Part shown: positions 1-9,704 of the stretch, piece after piece | How positions within the stretch are numbered: position 1 is the stretch's first letter | How the letters are laid out: each line of letters opens with the position of its first letter | DNA from: CAVPTL01 sp963729195 | GTDB lineage: Bacteria; Actinomycetota; Thermoleophilia; Gaiellales; JAICJC01 | NCBI GenBank assembly: GCA_963729195.1 | Contig: CAVSNF010000025.1 | Location: forward strand, 62,001 to 126,000 | Direction of reading: 5' to 3' | Length of the DNA stretch: 64,000 bases | The notes under the pieces: generated by a model | What the model was told of the DNA's origin: nothing | The model's input: only the letters and a program-made list of their open reading frames with translations | The model's database searches: none | Translations under genes and position numbers: made by a program

Positions 1-340
1 GGTCAATCGATGCCCGGGCAGGTACGGGACGATGGACAGCGCTCGCAGACGCTGTCCCGGTCACGGCAAGCACGCCGACGATCGCCCCGCTCAACAACCC
101 CAGCCGCCTCAACTCGCCCCCCAAGCTCGCCGCCAGATCAAATCTTGCAATCAGACCCATCAAGCTCTACCTTCATCGGCAAGGGTGGAAAAGTTCACAT
201 GAGCCACTATGTGGGGGTTGCGGCGCGTCCGGGGCCGGGCGCGGCGTACACTCGCTCTGTGACTGTCCGCCAGAGCATGACGGAGCGCCACCGCCACGAA
301 CCGGCGACGCCGGCCTCCTCCTCCGACCGCGAAGCCGTCC
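1..340. other. Left-edge region without a supported gene
   Basis: Open frames here run on both strands but look like high-GC chance frames: they are rich in Arg, Pro and Ser and show no recognisable domain. I see no tRNA, no repeat and no clear promoter. It may hold the promoter and leader of the BrkB-like gene that starts at 341. Confidence 0.5.
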
Positions 341-1216
341 ATGCGCGCGCGAGCCGAGGCCTTGACCGCCCGCGGCCAGGCGGCGTATGCCCGGCTCGAG
401 CAGGAACGGCCCCGCCACCAGTCTGTCGAGGTCGCATTTCGGATGCTCGTGCGCGACCGCCAGATCGCCGGCGGCGTGCTCGGCGGCGGGCTCGCCTATC
501 GGCTGTTCTTCTGGGCTCTGGCTCTGGCGGTGCTCGTATGCGGCGGGCTGGGGATCGCCGCCGCCGCGGGCGACAACGTGGACACCGCGATGCAGGACGC
601 CGGCCTCACGACCGCGGTTGCCGCCTCGATCTCGTCGGCCGCCCAACAGTCGGAGTCGGGCCGCTGGTGGCTGCTCGCGGTGGGCCTGTTCTCGGTGGTG
701 TGGTTCAGCTGGAGCATGCTGCGGGCGTTTCGCCTCGTCCACTCGGCAGCCTGGCAGATCCCACCCCCTCCGCTTCGCAACGCCCCGCGGGCGCTGGCCT
801 GCGTGCTTGCGGTGCCGATCGTGCTGGCCCTGTTCGCGGTGGCCTCGGGAGCTGTGCGGTCACACAGCAGCCCCGCGATCGGTCTGGCCGCGACGCTCAG
901 CGTTGGCATCGCGTTTGCGGCGGTGTGGCTGTTCGCGTCCAAGTGGCTGCCCGCCCCCGACGTGCCGTGGACGGCGTTTATCCCCGGCGCCGTCGTGCTC
1001 GGTGTCGGGCTGGAGGCGCTGCACCTGTTCACGGTCTACTTCCTGGCCAACAAGCTGGCCGACGCCTCGGCCCTCTACGGCGCTCTTGGGCTCGCGGCCA
1101 CCATGCTGTTCTACCTGTTCCTGGTGGGCAGAGGCGTGATCTGGGCGGCCGAGCTGAATGCCGTCGTGTGGTCGGTGCGAACCGAACACGAAGATCGCCG
1201 GGCCGGCGCGGGGTGA
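341..1216 (+). CDS. YihY/virulence factor BrkB family membrane protein
   Basis: This is an integral membrane protein of 291 residues, the usual length for the family. After a short charged N-terminus it has a glycine-rich segment leading into the first membrane helix (GGVLGGGLAYRLFFW, about residue 47) and about five more hydrophobic helices. The C-terminal helix contains the family pattern LYGALGLAATMLFYLFLVG followed by WAAELNAVVW. The family was once called ribonuclease BN, but its members are membrane proteins whose transported substrate is not settled. The start is the ATG at 341; no strong ribosome binding site precedes it. The gene stands alone, with a lipoprotein gene converging on it. 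Confidence 0.9.
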   Translation: MRARAEALTARGQAAYARLEQERPRHQSVEVAFRMLVRDRQIAGGVLGGGLAYRLFFWALALAVLVCGGLGIAAAAGDNVDTAMQDAGLTTAVAASISSAAQQSESGRWWLLAVGLFSVVWFSWSMLRAFRLVHSAAWQIPPPPLRNAPRALACVLAVPIVLALFAVASGAVRSHSSPAIGLAATLSVGIAFAAVWLFASKWLPAPDVPWTAFIPGAVVLGVGLEALHLFTVYFLANKLADASALYGALGLAATMLFYLFLVGRGVIWAAELNAVVWSVRTEHEDRRAGAG

Positions 1217-1249
1217 CCGCGACGGCGCCGGCGATCTCCGGCTCAGAGC

Positions 1250-1831
1250 TCAGTAGCCTCCATAGCCACTGCCGCCTCCGCTGGAGGTGGCGGGCTGAGA
1301 CTGAGCCGCCCCGACAGCCGCCGGCCGCCAGATGCCGACGTCGCGGAATCCGTTGCCCGTGACTTGACCAGGCGCGTGATCGAGCTTGAAGCTGTAGAGC
1401 GGGTGACCCTGATAGCTGACCTGGTCCCCGGCTCCGTCAGGGCGCTTGATGACACCAAGCGACGGAATCGTTCCTGTCAGCTTGACGCCGCCGGCGACCG
1501 TCAACGGCCTCCACAGCGAAAGGCACGATCCGGATCCTCCTGGAACCATCGCGCTCTTGGTGCAGATGAAGCGACCGCCGGTCTCGGCGGACAGGGTGTA
1601 GAGCGTCATCCCGTGCCGGTCGACCAGAATCGTCGAACCGAGCTTGGCGTTTCGAGTCGCGGTGATCAGCCCACCGTTGGCGCTTTCGTGGGCGGACGCA
1701 GGCCCCGTCGGACTCGGGGTGGACGTACCTGCGGTCGACGAACCGCACGCCGCTGCCAGCAGCGCCATTCCGGGCAGAAGACCCACGACCACCGCGATCG
1801 CCTGCCAGCGCTTTTTGAGGTTTCCCAACAT
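1250..1831 (-). CDS. Secreted-repeat lipoprotein (COG4315-like)
   Basis: This is a predicted lipoprotein of 193 residues. The signal peptide ends in a lipobox, LLAAAC, with the lipidated cysteine at residue 29. A Ser/Thr/Pro-rich linker follows, then two copies of the secreted-repeat motif: one around ILVDRHGMTLYTLSAE and one around YQGHPLYSFKLD. These are typical of the Yx(FWY)xxD lipoprotein family, which is common in actinobacteria, surface exposed and of unknown function. The tail is Ser/Gly/Tyr-rich. The ATG at 1831 is preceded by AAGGAG (1839-1844) at good spacing. It is convergent with the BrkB-like gene. Confidence 0.9.
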   Translation of the reverse strand: MLGNLKKRWQAIAVVVGLLPGMALLAAACGSSTAGTSTPSPTGPASAHESANGGLITATRNAKLGSTILVDRHGMTLYTLSAETGGRFICTKSAMVPGGSGSCLSLWRPLTVAGGVKLTGTIPSLGVIKRPDGAGDQVSYQGHPLYSFKLDHAPGQVTGNGFRDVGIWRPAAVGAAQSQPATSSGGGSGYGGY

Positions 1832-1968
1832 TGCTTTACTCCTTGATCGATGAAGTATCTGGTCTTTGATACTCGCCCGACCACGGCACTGGTTTGTGAG
1901 AATTCACCCAGTGCGAACCCGGTTACGTTGGCTCCGTTACCCCGGTTACGTTCGCCTCCTTAAACGCA

Positions 1969-1996
1969 AGAAACCCCCGAAAATTCGGGGGTTTCT
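1969..1996 (-). terminator. Rho-independent terminator of the aldehyde dehydrogenase gene
   Basis: A perfect inverted repeat has a 13-bp stem (AGAAACCCCCGAA pairing with TTCGGGGGTTTCT) and a two-base loop. On the minus strand it lies 30 bases past the aldehyde dehydrogenase stop, and its 3' arm ends in TTTCTTGCGTTT. The arms and tail are nearly the same as those of the terminator after tRNA-Leu at 33197-33226. Confidence 0.8.
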
Positions 1997-2025
1997 GGCG
2001 ATCCTCGAAGCCGTGTGGCTGTCGG

Positions 2026-3399
2026 TCAGCCGACTCGGATCATCTTCTTGTTGACGAACTCGTCTGCGCCAAACCGGCCCAGCTCGCGTCCCGACCCAGA
2101 TCGCTTGACTCCGCCGAACGGCAGCTCGGCGCCGTCGGCGCCGACGAGGTTGACGAACACCATCCCGGTGTCCAGCTTGTCGGCGATCCGAAGCGCCTGC
2201 TCCTCGTCCTCGGTGAACACGTAGGAGCCCAGGCCGTAGGGCGTGTCGTTGGCGAGCTTCACCGCCTCGTCCTCGGATCCGACCCGGTACACGGCGGCCA
2301 CCGGCCCGAACAGCTCTTCGCGGCCTGCATCGTTATCGGGAGTGATGTCGGTGAGCACGGTGGGCGGGAAGAACGCGCCCGAGCGCTCGCCACCGCCGGC
2401 CGCGACCTTGGCTCCGCCGGCAATCACGCGCTCCAGCTTGCCCCTCCAGCCGCTCGGCCGCAGCGACCGAGGACAGGGGGCCGAGGAAGGCATCCTCGGC
2501 ACTGGGATCACCGGGCTGCGACGCGGTCATCGCGGCGGTGAACTTCTCCAGGAACGGCTCGTACAGCTCGTCGATGACGATGAACCGCTTGGCCGCGTTG
2601 CATGCCTGGCCGGTGTTGTCGAGGCGGGCGGAGACCGCCGACTCGACGGTCGCATCCAGGTCGGAGGTGCTGAGCAGGATGAACGGATCAGAGCCGCCCA
2701 GCTCCAGCACGACCTTCTTCAGATGCCGACCGGCGATCTCGGCCACCGCTGCGCCGGCGCGCTCGGAGCCCGTCAGCGAGACGCCCTGCACGCGCGGGTC
2801 GGCGATGACGCCGGCGATCTGGTCGTTGGTGGCATAGATGTTGACGTAGGCGCCCTCGGGGAAGCCGGCGTCGTTGTACATCTGCTGCAGCGCCTCGGCC
2901 GACTCGGGGCACTGGGGGGCGTGCTTGAGCAGGATCGTGTTTCCGATCACCAGGTTGGGGCCGGCGAAGCGGGCGACCTGGTAGTACGGGAAGTTCCAGG
3001 GCATGATGCCGAGCAGCACGCCCAGCGAGTCGCGCCGGATCAATGCCGACCCCTCGCCGGCGAGCAGCTGTGATCGGCTCGTCCTTCATCAGATCTTCGG
3101 CGTTGTCGGCGTAGTAGCGAGTAGATGTCGGCGCAGAAGTCGATCTCGCCGAGGGCCTGATCGGTGGGCTTGCCCATCTCCCGCACGATGATGGCGGCGA
3201 GCTCGTCGCGGCGCTCGGCGTGGAGCTCGCCCACTCGGCGCACCAGCGCGGCGCGCTCCGCGACGGTGGTTGACTTCGACCATCCCCGGTGCGCCTCGTC
3301 GGCCAGCGCAATCGCTGCCTCGAGCTCTGCGTCGGTGATGGTCGGATAGGTCTTGGCGGTCTCTCCGGTTGCCGGGTTGATGACTGCGTAATCGCTCAT
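2026..3399 (-). CDS. NAD(P)-dependent aldehyde dehydrogenase, succinate-semialdehyde dehydrogenase type (frame-broken)
   Basis: The enzyme would oxidise an aldehyde, probably succinate semialdehyde, to the acid. Three frames join into one protein of about 455 residues. The first part starts MSDYAVINPATGE, the middle part carries MPWNFPYYQ and the active-site pieces LELGGSDPF (general-base Glu) and NTGQACNAAKRF (nucleophile Cys), and the last part carries EELFGPVAAVY and the C-terminal PFGGVKRSG. Breaks lie near 3118, 3070 and 2440, and each is repaired by dropping one base, two of them next to CAGCTG. The ATG at 3399 has a strong site, AAGGAG. No internal stop suggests decay beyond the indels. 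The SSADH substrate is inferred from overall similarity, not proven. Confidence 0.85.
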
Positions 3400-3531
3400 C
3401 TCGCTCCTTCTTTCGCGTTACCGACGTGGTCCAGAAACCGGCTGGCATCGGGCCGCAGACATCATATCCTCAAGCAGCCGTCTCGCTGAGCAACGACGCA
3501 CCACCGGCCGGGCCCGTGCGAGAGTGCGACC

Positions 3532-4663
3532 GTGACCGCGCTGGCCGACTTCCGCCTGGAGGTGTTCTTCTCCCGCTGGGAGTTCGCCGCCCGCCACAAC
3601 CTGACGGCCTCCGATGCCGAGACGCTGCGGGTCAGCGAGCTGCTCGCGCTGGCCGGCCCCGACGACTGGCCGCATGGGAGCAGCTCGACCTTGGCTACCG
3701 CCCGACCTGGGGCAGCCCGGCACTGCGCGAGACGATCGCGTCCACCTACGACAAGCTCGAAGCCGCCGACGTGCTCTGCTTCGCGGGCGCCCAGGAGGGC
3801 ATCGCCTGCGCCCTGCAGACGCTGCTCGAACCGACCGACCACGCCATCGTCGTGACTCCCAACTACCAGGCTCCCGAGTCGATTGCCCTCTCGATCTGCG
3901 ATGTCACCGGAGTCCCGCTCGACCAGAGCCAGGGCTTCGCACTCGACATCCCCGCGATCGAGGCCGCGATCCGCCCCAACACGCGCCTGATCGCGGTCAA
4001 CTTCCCCAACAACCCGACCGGTGCGGTGCCCGACCACGCCACCTTCGCCGAGCTGGTCGCAGCTGATCGACGAGACACGACATCAGGCTGCTCTCCGACG
4101 AGGTCTACCGCGGCATCGAGCAGGACCCCGACCGCACGCTGGTGCAGGCCGCCGACCTGTCGGAACGGGCGCTCTCGCTGAACGTGATGAGCAAGGCCTA
4201 CGGCTTGCCAGGGCTGCGGATCGGCTGGATCGCCTGCCGCGACCACGCGCTGCTCGAGCGGATCGAGCGCACCAAGCACTACGGGTCGATCTGCAACGCC
4301 GGCCCGAGCGAGCTGCTGGCGCGAATTGCGCTGCGCGCCGGGCCGACCATTCTCGAGCGAAACCGGGCGCTGGTTCGCGAAAACCTGGTGCTGTTCGACG
4401 CCTTTTTCGGCGAGTACCCCGAGCTGTTCGAGTGGACTCACCCCCAGGGCGGCTGCGTGTGCTTCCCGCGCTACCTCGGCGCCGAGGGCGCCGAGCGTTT
4501 CTGCGCCGAGCTGCTGAAGCATGAGGGCGTGCTCCTGCTGCCACCCGATATCTACGCCTCGGAGCTTGGGCCGACTCCCACCGACAGGTTTCGGGTCGGG
4601 GTGGGCAGGCGCGATCCGGGCCCCGCGCTGGATGGGCTGCGGCGCTACCTCACCCACGCCTGA
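3532..4663 (+). CDS. PLP-dependent class I/II aminotransferase (frame-broken)
   Basis: This is a fold-type I PLP enzyme of about 375 residues, spread over three frames. The N-terminal part begins with GTG at 3532 (VTALADFRLE). The second frame carries LGYRPTWGSPALRE, the ring-stacking region and NFPNNPTGAVP. The third carries the PLP-lysine motif NVMSKAYGLPGLRIGW and the C-terminal small domain. Breaks fall near 3670 and at 4062-4080; the latter looks like two single-base insertions. Family members transfer amino groups between amino acids and keto acids; the substrate cannot be told. It diverges from the aldehyde dehydrogenase gene across about 130 bases that should hold both promoters. Confidence 0.85.
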
Positions 4664-4666
4664 GGT

Positions 4667-6055
4667 TTAGCGAACGACCAGGAACGCGTCCACGTCGATC
4701 AGCGGGTGGTTCTTGGTACCCGAACACACCACCTTGATGGTGTGCTGACCGCCGGTGGCGAACGACCGCGTGAACACCACCCGCCGCCGCACCGTGGTCT
4801 TTGCGTAGGTGTTCACGGTCGCCACCTGCTTGCCGTCGATCAGCACCTTGGCGACACCGCGGTTGGCCGCCTTGGACGTCACCCAGGTGACCTCGCGCCC
4901 GGTGAAGGTGAGGCTCGCCGAGGCGTTCGGGCACTGGTCGAGCGGATGCTTCCGCCGTAGGTGCCGGGGACGTTGGACGTGCTCCACTTGCCGGTGTAAT
5001 GGATCGACGCGCTGCCGTTCTGGTAGGCCGAGAGCACCGAGGAAGGGCCGCGCAGCGTAGCTCGACTGGTTGCCGGCACAGTCGGTCGCGGCCACCTGGA
5101 ACTGGTGGGTGGCCGCTCCGGGCGTAATCTGGGGAGTGCCGTACAGCGTCAACGGCGTGGCCAGCTTGACCGCCTGGTACGGCTCGCCTGCCACGCTCTG
5201 CTGGAGTGAGTACGAGCAGATGCCGCTCGCATCGGTGGCTGCGAACCCGACGTGAGTGGGGACCGCTTTGGCCGCCAGCGTCACGCCGAGCGGAACGATC
5301 ATCTTGGGCGCTTGGGTGACGGTCGGGTCGGTGCCGTCGGTCTGGGCGGCGGAGCTGCTGATGGTGATGTAGTCGATGTCGCCGGTGTAGTAGTCACAGG
5401 AGGTTGTGACCTGGTCGCAGTCGAGTTTGCCGCCGATGGTGAGCGGCCGGGTGTTGGAGATCGTGCCGGTATTGCCCGACGCGCTGGCCACGACATCCCC
5501 GTCGACTGTCAGCGAGATGCTGTTGGCGCTGCGGCTGCAGGTGACGATGTGCCAGTTCCCGTCGCTCAGCACGGTCGGCGACTGCACGGCCTTGCGTCTG
5601 AGGGTGCCGTTGACCAGGCCGCGGAACGTGCATTTGATCTGGCCATCCGGATTCTCGAGCTTCCAATACCCGGTCGTCGATCCCGCCTGCCCCTTCTGCA
5701 CCATGTTTCCGAAATGCTGGGTCGTGCGATACCGGACCGTCACCGCATAGTCCCCGGCACCCGGGTTCAGCTTCGCGTCATTGGCGACCTGCACCAGCCG
5801 CTCGGGCTTCGGCGGCGGAGCGGTGGGACTCACAAACGCCCACCGATACCCCACCGCGCCGTTGGCCGACGCCCCGGTTGTCAGACCTGATCCGATCAGC
5901 CCGTCCAGATGATTCGGACCACTGTCGACCATCGTGTTGGCACCCGGCGCCTCGTTCATCTCCCAGTCGGCCACAACCGCCGCTGAGGCCGGCGCGACGA
6001 ACGCGACCCCGGCCACGCCCAGCACCAAAACCGGCACGCCAAACCATCTACGCAT
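4667..6055 (-). CDS. Secreted LamG/concanavalin-like protein with C-terminal carbohydrate-binding-like module (two compensating frame breaks)
   Basis: About 462 residues. The preferred ATG at 6055 gives a clean signal peptide (MRRWFGVPVLVLG, cleavage after APASA). Residues about 27-235 form a LamG-like beta-sandwich that begins VADWEMNE and ends CDYYTGDIDYI. An Ig-like segment with paired cysteines follows, then a C-terminal beta module ending DVDAFLVV, as in surface glycan-binding proteins. Between about 5045 and 4945 the frame changes and returns: the alternative frame reads PSSVLSAYQNGSASIHYTG, which fits the domain better than the translated Arg/His-rich stretch. It is a paralogue of the protein at 49703-50392. 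It probably acts outside the cell; no catalytic residue is recognised. Confidence 0.8.
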   Translation of the reverse strand: MRRWFGVPVLVLGVAGVAFVAPASAAVVADWEMNEAPGANTMVDSGPNHLDGLIGSGLTTGASANGAVGYRWAFVSPTAPPPKPERLVQVANDAKLNPGAGDYAVTVRYRTTQHFGNMVQKGQAGSTTGYWKLENPDGQIKCTFRGLVNGTLRRKAVQSPTVLSDGNWHIVTCSRSANSISLTVDGDVVASASGNTGTISNTRPLTIGGKLDCDQVTTSCDYYTGDIDYITISSSAAQTDGTDPTVTQAPKMIVPLGVTLAAKAVPTHVGFAATDASGICSYSLQQSVAGEPYQAVKLATPLTLYGTPQITPGAATHQFQVAATDCAGNQSSYAARPFLGALGLPERQRVDPLHRQVEHVQRPRHLRRKHPLDQCPNASASLTFTGREVTWVTSKAANRGVAKVLIDGKQVATVNTYAKTTVRRRVVFTRSFATGGQHTIKVVCSGTKNHPLIDVDAFLVVR

Positions 6056-6091
6056 CCCACGCCCCCCGAATAGCCTCACCCAGCAAACCCC

Positions 6092-6101
6092 ATAAACTGT
6101 A
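6092..6101 (-). promoter_or_regulatory. Upstream motif shared with the second LamG gene
   Basis: ATAAACTGTA on the plus strand (TACAGTTTAT on the coding strand) lies 37-46 bases before the ATG of the first LamG gene. The identical ten bases occur 47-56 bases before the paralogous gene at 50439-50448. This could be a -10 region or an operator; the sequence alone does not decide. Confidence 0.4.
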
Positions 6102-6252
6102 CATCTGCGCGGCGAGAGATCAAGCCAGGCCTCCCGTCTGTTAGGCGAAATTGCGTGCACCTTGCGTCCGGCTGCCTCGGGGTGGATAACAGGTGTACTT
6201 GTGCCCGGCGCCGGAGATCGCGCGGCGGGCGATGCCACGCAAGGGAGGGCAC

Positions 6253-8092
6253 GTGAGACGGTCGGTCAAGAGCCGCTTGGCGGTTGCTGCGCTTGCAGCT
6301 GTGGGTGTAATGGGTGCAGCGCTCGCTGACGCCGCGGTGGTGCAACAGCCGCCATTGGTCGGATATCAGCCCAACGGGACGGTGCGAGACATCATCGTGG
6401 TTGGGAACACCGCGTATCTGGGCGGCCAGTTCACCTCGCTGACGTCGGCCAACGGGGCCACCACGGTGACCCGAAACCATGCGGCGGCGATCGATATGAC
6501 CACCGGCAACCTGCTCCCGTGGAACCCGAACGTGAACGGCACGGTGTACGCGATCCTTCCCAGCGGTAGCAACGTCTATCGTGGGCGGGTCGTTCACCAT
6601 CGGTCGGCGGTTCAACGCACAAGAACATCGCCCAGGTCAACGCCACCAGTGGTGCGGTGGTGAGCTCGTTCACCAACAACTCGAGGCCAAACAAGGCTCG
6701 TGCGCGCGCTGGTGATCGTCAAACGGCAACCTGTACATCGGCGGCGCCTTCACGACGCCGCGGCCATACCTGGCCGAGGTGAACGCGACCACCAACACGT
6801 ATATCCCGACATGGCAGCCGGTGGTCGACGCCGAGGTGCGCGCGCTCGCCACCGATACCAGCCAGTCTCGCATCGTCGAGGGCGGCTTCCAGCAGTGCGC
6901 TACCGGACGGGTTGCGACGGCCGGATCGGCATCGGTGCGGTCAACACCACCGACGGCGCGTTCGTGCCCTTTGCCTACCACGGCCCGCCAACGTTCGTAC
7001 CCCCGCCGGGCTTCCCGTATCGGCCCTTCCAGGTGATCGGGTTTGCCCAGGACGGTAACACCTTGTTTGCCGAAGGCACCGGCAACGGCGGCACCGCGCT
7101 GAGCCTGAACATGGAGGACGGCACGCTCAACTGGCAAGCCGGCTTCAACGGCAACGTGGTGGGTATCGGCGTGACCGATAGCGTCGTGTATGTGGGCGGC
7201 CATTTCGATACCTACTGCGGTCCGGTGCCGGGAAACAACTTCGTCTGCGCAGGCCGGCCAGGCTCTGCCGACCGCAACAAGCTGGCAGCGTTCGACGAAG
7301 CCACCGGCGCGATCCAGCCGTGGGCGCCGTCCGTGAATACTGCGCTCGGGATCGAAGCGGTCTCGGCCGACAACAACCGGGTCGCAGTCGGCGGCGAGTT
7401 CACTCGAATCGCGGGCGTCGACGTCCAGCACTTCGCCCGCTTCGCCGAGGCGGGCGCTGTGGTGACCGTCTCCGATCCGGCGGTGACCGACAACTCAGCC
7501 ACCCAGTCGCCGACCGGCCCGGTGACAGTGACCGCGTCCGGTTCGAGCTGCGAGCAACGGCGGCGCAGTCAGCTACCGCTACCAGACCTCAACCAACGGC
7601 GGTACCACCTGGAGCGCGCTGCAAAACGGCTCGTCGGTCGTCATCTCGGCGGTCGGCACGACCCAGGTACGGTTCCAGGCGTTCGCAGGTGCGGTCTCCA
7701 GTAACTTCGTCACCGACACGGTCACGATCACCTCGGGCGGCGGAGGCGGCGGCGGGGGTACCGGCGCTGTCACCCTGCACATCTCCCAGACCGGAGTCGC
7801 GGGTACCGGGGGAAACGCCACTGTGAAGGGCACCTACACGTGCACCGGCGCCGGTAACGTCACGATCAGCGGCACCGTCACTCAGGCGTCGACCGGAGCG
7901 TCTGGGAACTTCTCCGTGACAGTGGCCTGCCCCAACAACAACACGGCCACCAAGTGGCAGACGTTGGCCACGGCGGGCACGGCGAAGTTCGCCAACGGCT
8001 CCGCCGCGATTCAGGCCAACTTCTCGGCGACCGACCTCGGCAACAACGCGCCGATCACCGGAACCCAGACCGCCACGATCACGCTGACGTAG
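6253..8092 (+). CDS. Secreted beta-propeller surface protein with Gly-linker and C-terminal beta domain (multiply frame-broken)
   Basis: The best start is GTG at 6253 behind AGGGAGG, giving a signal peptide VRRSVKSRLAVAALAAVG that ends near ADA. Repeated blades follow of the type VRDIIVVGNTAYLGGQF, VNGNLYIGGAF, DSVVYVGGHF and NNRVAVGGEF, about 60 residues apart, as in delta-60/PQQ-like propellers. An Ig-like segment, a glycine-rich linker (7735-7757) and a final beta domain (VTISGTVTQASTG to ATITLT) close the protein. At least five frame changes are needed between 6580 and 7600, mostly single extra bases. The likely role is cell-surface binding; no enzyme motif is seen. It diverges from the LamG gene. 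Confidence 0.7.
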
Positions 8093-8159
8093 TCCCTGCA
8101 CGCCCGGGCCGCGACAGGACGCGGCCGGGGCGGAGATACACACCGCCGGCACCACCTCG

Positions 8160-8462
8160 CTACCGCGAATCCTCGCTCTGCGGTCGGTGATGCTCGGGGG
8201 CGACCAGGTCGCGGTACTCGGGGTGCCCCTGAATGTATGAGGCTATGAACGGGCAGAGCGGCACGACTGCGAGTCCTTGCCGGCGGGCATCATCCAGGGC
8301 GGCTGCCGCCAGGCGGCTGCCGAAGCCCCGGCCCTGGCAGCTGGGACTGACCTCGGTGTGGGTGAATGCGATCCGGTTCTGCCGCCGCCGGTAAGAAAGC
8401 AGGCCGATTCTGCGCCCATCCAGAAGCAGCTCGTAGCGGTTCGCCGAAGGCACATTGACCAC
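8160..8462 (-). CDS. Small GNAT-family N-acetyltransferase
   Basis: A protein of 100 residues with the compact single-domain GNAT fold of the YjdJ/YidJ type. An N-terminal strand (RYELLLDGRRIGLLSYR) leads to TEVSPSCQGRGFGSRL, which matches the acetyl-CoA pyrophosphate loop Q/RxxGxG/A, and then to LCPFIASYIQGHPEY, the typical C-terminal motif. Such proteins acylate small amines or act on coenzyme A thioesters. The GTG at 8462 is chosen because the conserved N-terminus begins there; a TAA in the same frame at 8478-8480 lies just upstream. It follows the thioredoxin-fold gene on the same strand. Confidence 0.85.
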   Translation of the reverse strand: MVNVPSANRYELLLDGRRIGLLSYRRRQNRIAFTHTEVSPSCQGRGFGSRLAAAALDDARRQGLAVVPLCPFIASYIQGHPEYRDLVAPEHHRPQSEDSR

Positions 8463-8477
8463 CGTCGTCTTCGACGG

Positions 8478-8846
8478 TTATCGTCCTGTGCCTCGAGCGA
8501 CTCGAGATCGCCGGTGCCCCTGAAATACTCGAGCAGCTGTCCCGTCGTGTCCGATTCGCGGGCGTCTCGGTGATCGGCGAACCGTCGTCGATGATCAGCG
8601 GCGTATCCCCACGACTCGCGGCTCTGCAGATGGGCGAAGATCTCCCGGGTGCCGCGGAGAATCTGCCCGTCCTCCGTCTGCAGCACCGGGATCATGTCGG
8701 TGCCGGCCACCTCGCGCAGGTGCTCCTCGCTGCTCCGGCCACGGCTCGACCTGGCGCAGGATCACATCGATGCCAAGCTCGGTCAGCACCTCACGGACAG
8801 CGGCGGAGAAGGGACACCATTCGGTCTGGTACAGGGTGAGGGTCAC
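8478..8846 (-). CDS. Glutaredoxin / GST N-terminal-like thioredoxin-fold protein (frame-broken)
   Basis: It starts with GTG at 8846: VTLTLYQTEWCPFSAAVREVL, a thioredoxin-fold N-terminus with a single active-site cysteine (WCPFS). The frame changes near 8715. The continuation AGTDMIPVLQTEDGQILRGTREIF carries the cis-proline (IPVL) and the glutathione-site-like pattern expected of glutaredoxin/GST N-domains. The end is uncertain: I place it at the in-frame TAA near 8478, directly before the acetyltransferase, which requires one further frame change. The size of about 120 residues fits a one-domain protein. It could be a thiol redox partner or a stress protein; no direct evidence of function. 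Confidence 0.6.
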
Positions 8847-9066
8847 CCGGCGGCAACGCCCCCAGCGGCGGCCGCCCCCGCGATCATCGCGAGCTGCGAC
8901 GCCGTCAACCCTGGGCTGTCAGGTGCGCTCAAGAAGCCTCAATCCGTTCCACCGCGTGCTCCCGCGGGGGTGGAAGTGTACCTTCGAGCCAACGGAATCA
9001 GGCTGTCGCCGGTGCCCCCGAAGCGACGGCGGTAGTCGGCGACGAAGACGCGATCTACGCCTGAGT

Positions 9067-9704
9067 TCAGGATGCGTCATCACCGGCCAGATTGATCGAA
9101 AACCATTCGGCGGCCAACTCTGCGACCCGATCGAGCGCCCCCGGCTCTTCGAATAGATGTGTCGCGCCGGGTACGACCACCAGCCGCTTGGTGCAATCAA
9201 GCCGAGCAAGCGCCTGACGGTTCAGGTCGAGCACTTCTGTGTCCGCGCCGCCGACCACCAGCAACGTTGGGCTGCGAACATCCGGCAGTGATGGGTCGGC
9301 CAGATCGGGGCGGCCGCCGCGCGAGACCACCGCCCGCACGCGGTCGGGGCGCTCGGCCGCCGCGACCAGTGCCGCAGCCGCGCCGGTACTCGCGCCGAAT
9401 AGGCCGACTGGGCGAGGCGCAGCGGGGTTCGACTCCAGCCAGTCGACCGCCGTGACGAGCCGTCGGCTGAGAAGGTCGATGTCGAAACGGTACCGACCTG
9501 TGCGGCGATCCGCCTGCCCTTCTTCCTCGGTGAGAAGATCGAGCAAGAGCGTGCCGAGCCCCGCGTGGTTGAGTGCGACGGCGACCTGCCTGTTGCGCGG
9601 GCTGAAGCGGCTCGACCCACTTCCATGAGCAAACACCACCACTCCGCCGCTCCCTCTGGAACAGCAAGGTCGCCTTCCAGCGGACCCCCATCAACCGGAA
9701 TCAC
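9067..9704 (-). CDS. Dienelactone-hydrolase-like alpha/beta hydrolase (frame-broken; possible C-terminal half of a fusion)
   Basis: An alpha/beta hydrolase of about 210 residues. Visible are FAHGSGSSR (oxyanion region), the nucleophile elbow GLFGASTGAAAA with Ser in GASTG, the acid in VVGGADTEVL, and the late His in PGATHLFEE. The first 30 residues (VREPVVIPVDGGPLEGDL) lie in another frame, with the break near 9640. The frame runs upstream into the end of the phosphoribosyltransferase gene. In Mycobacterium Rv0571c these two domains form one protein, so a single fused gene split by an indel is likely. The start given (GTG 9704) is only a fallback. Confidence 0.75.

Noticed and set aside
10..1362. 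A long plus-strand frame of 450 residues over the left end
   Set aside because: It is Arg/Pro/Gly-rich, has no domain and overlaps the BrkB-like gene and the end of the lipoprotein gene in the wrong frame.
1919..1955. Three GTTAC-containing units upstream of the lipoprotein gene as an operator array
   Set aside because: Spacing is irregular and the unit is only five to seven bases, so chance cannot be excluded.
6056..6238. Longer start for the first LamG protein
   Set aside because: The extra 61 residues have no domain and would bury the signal peptide that begins at 6055.
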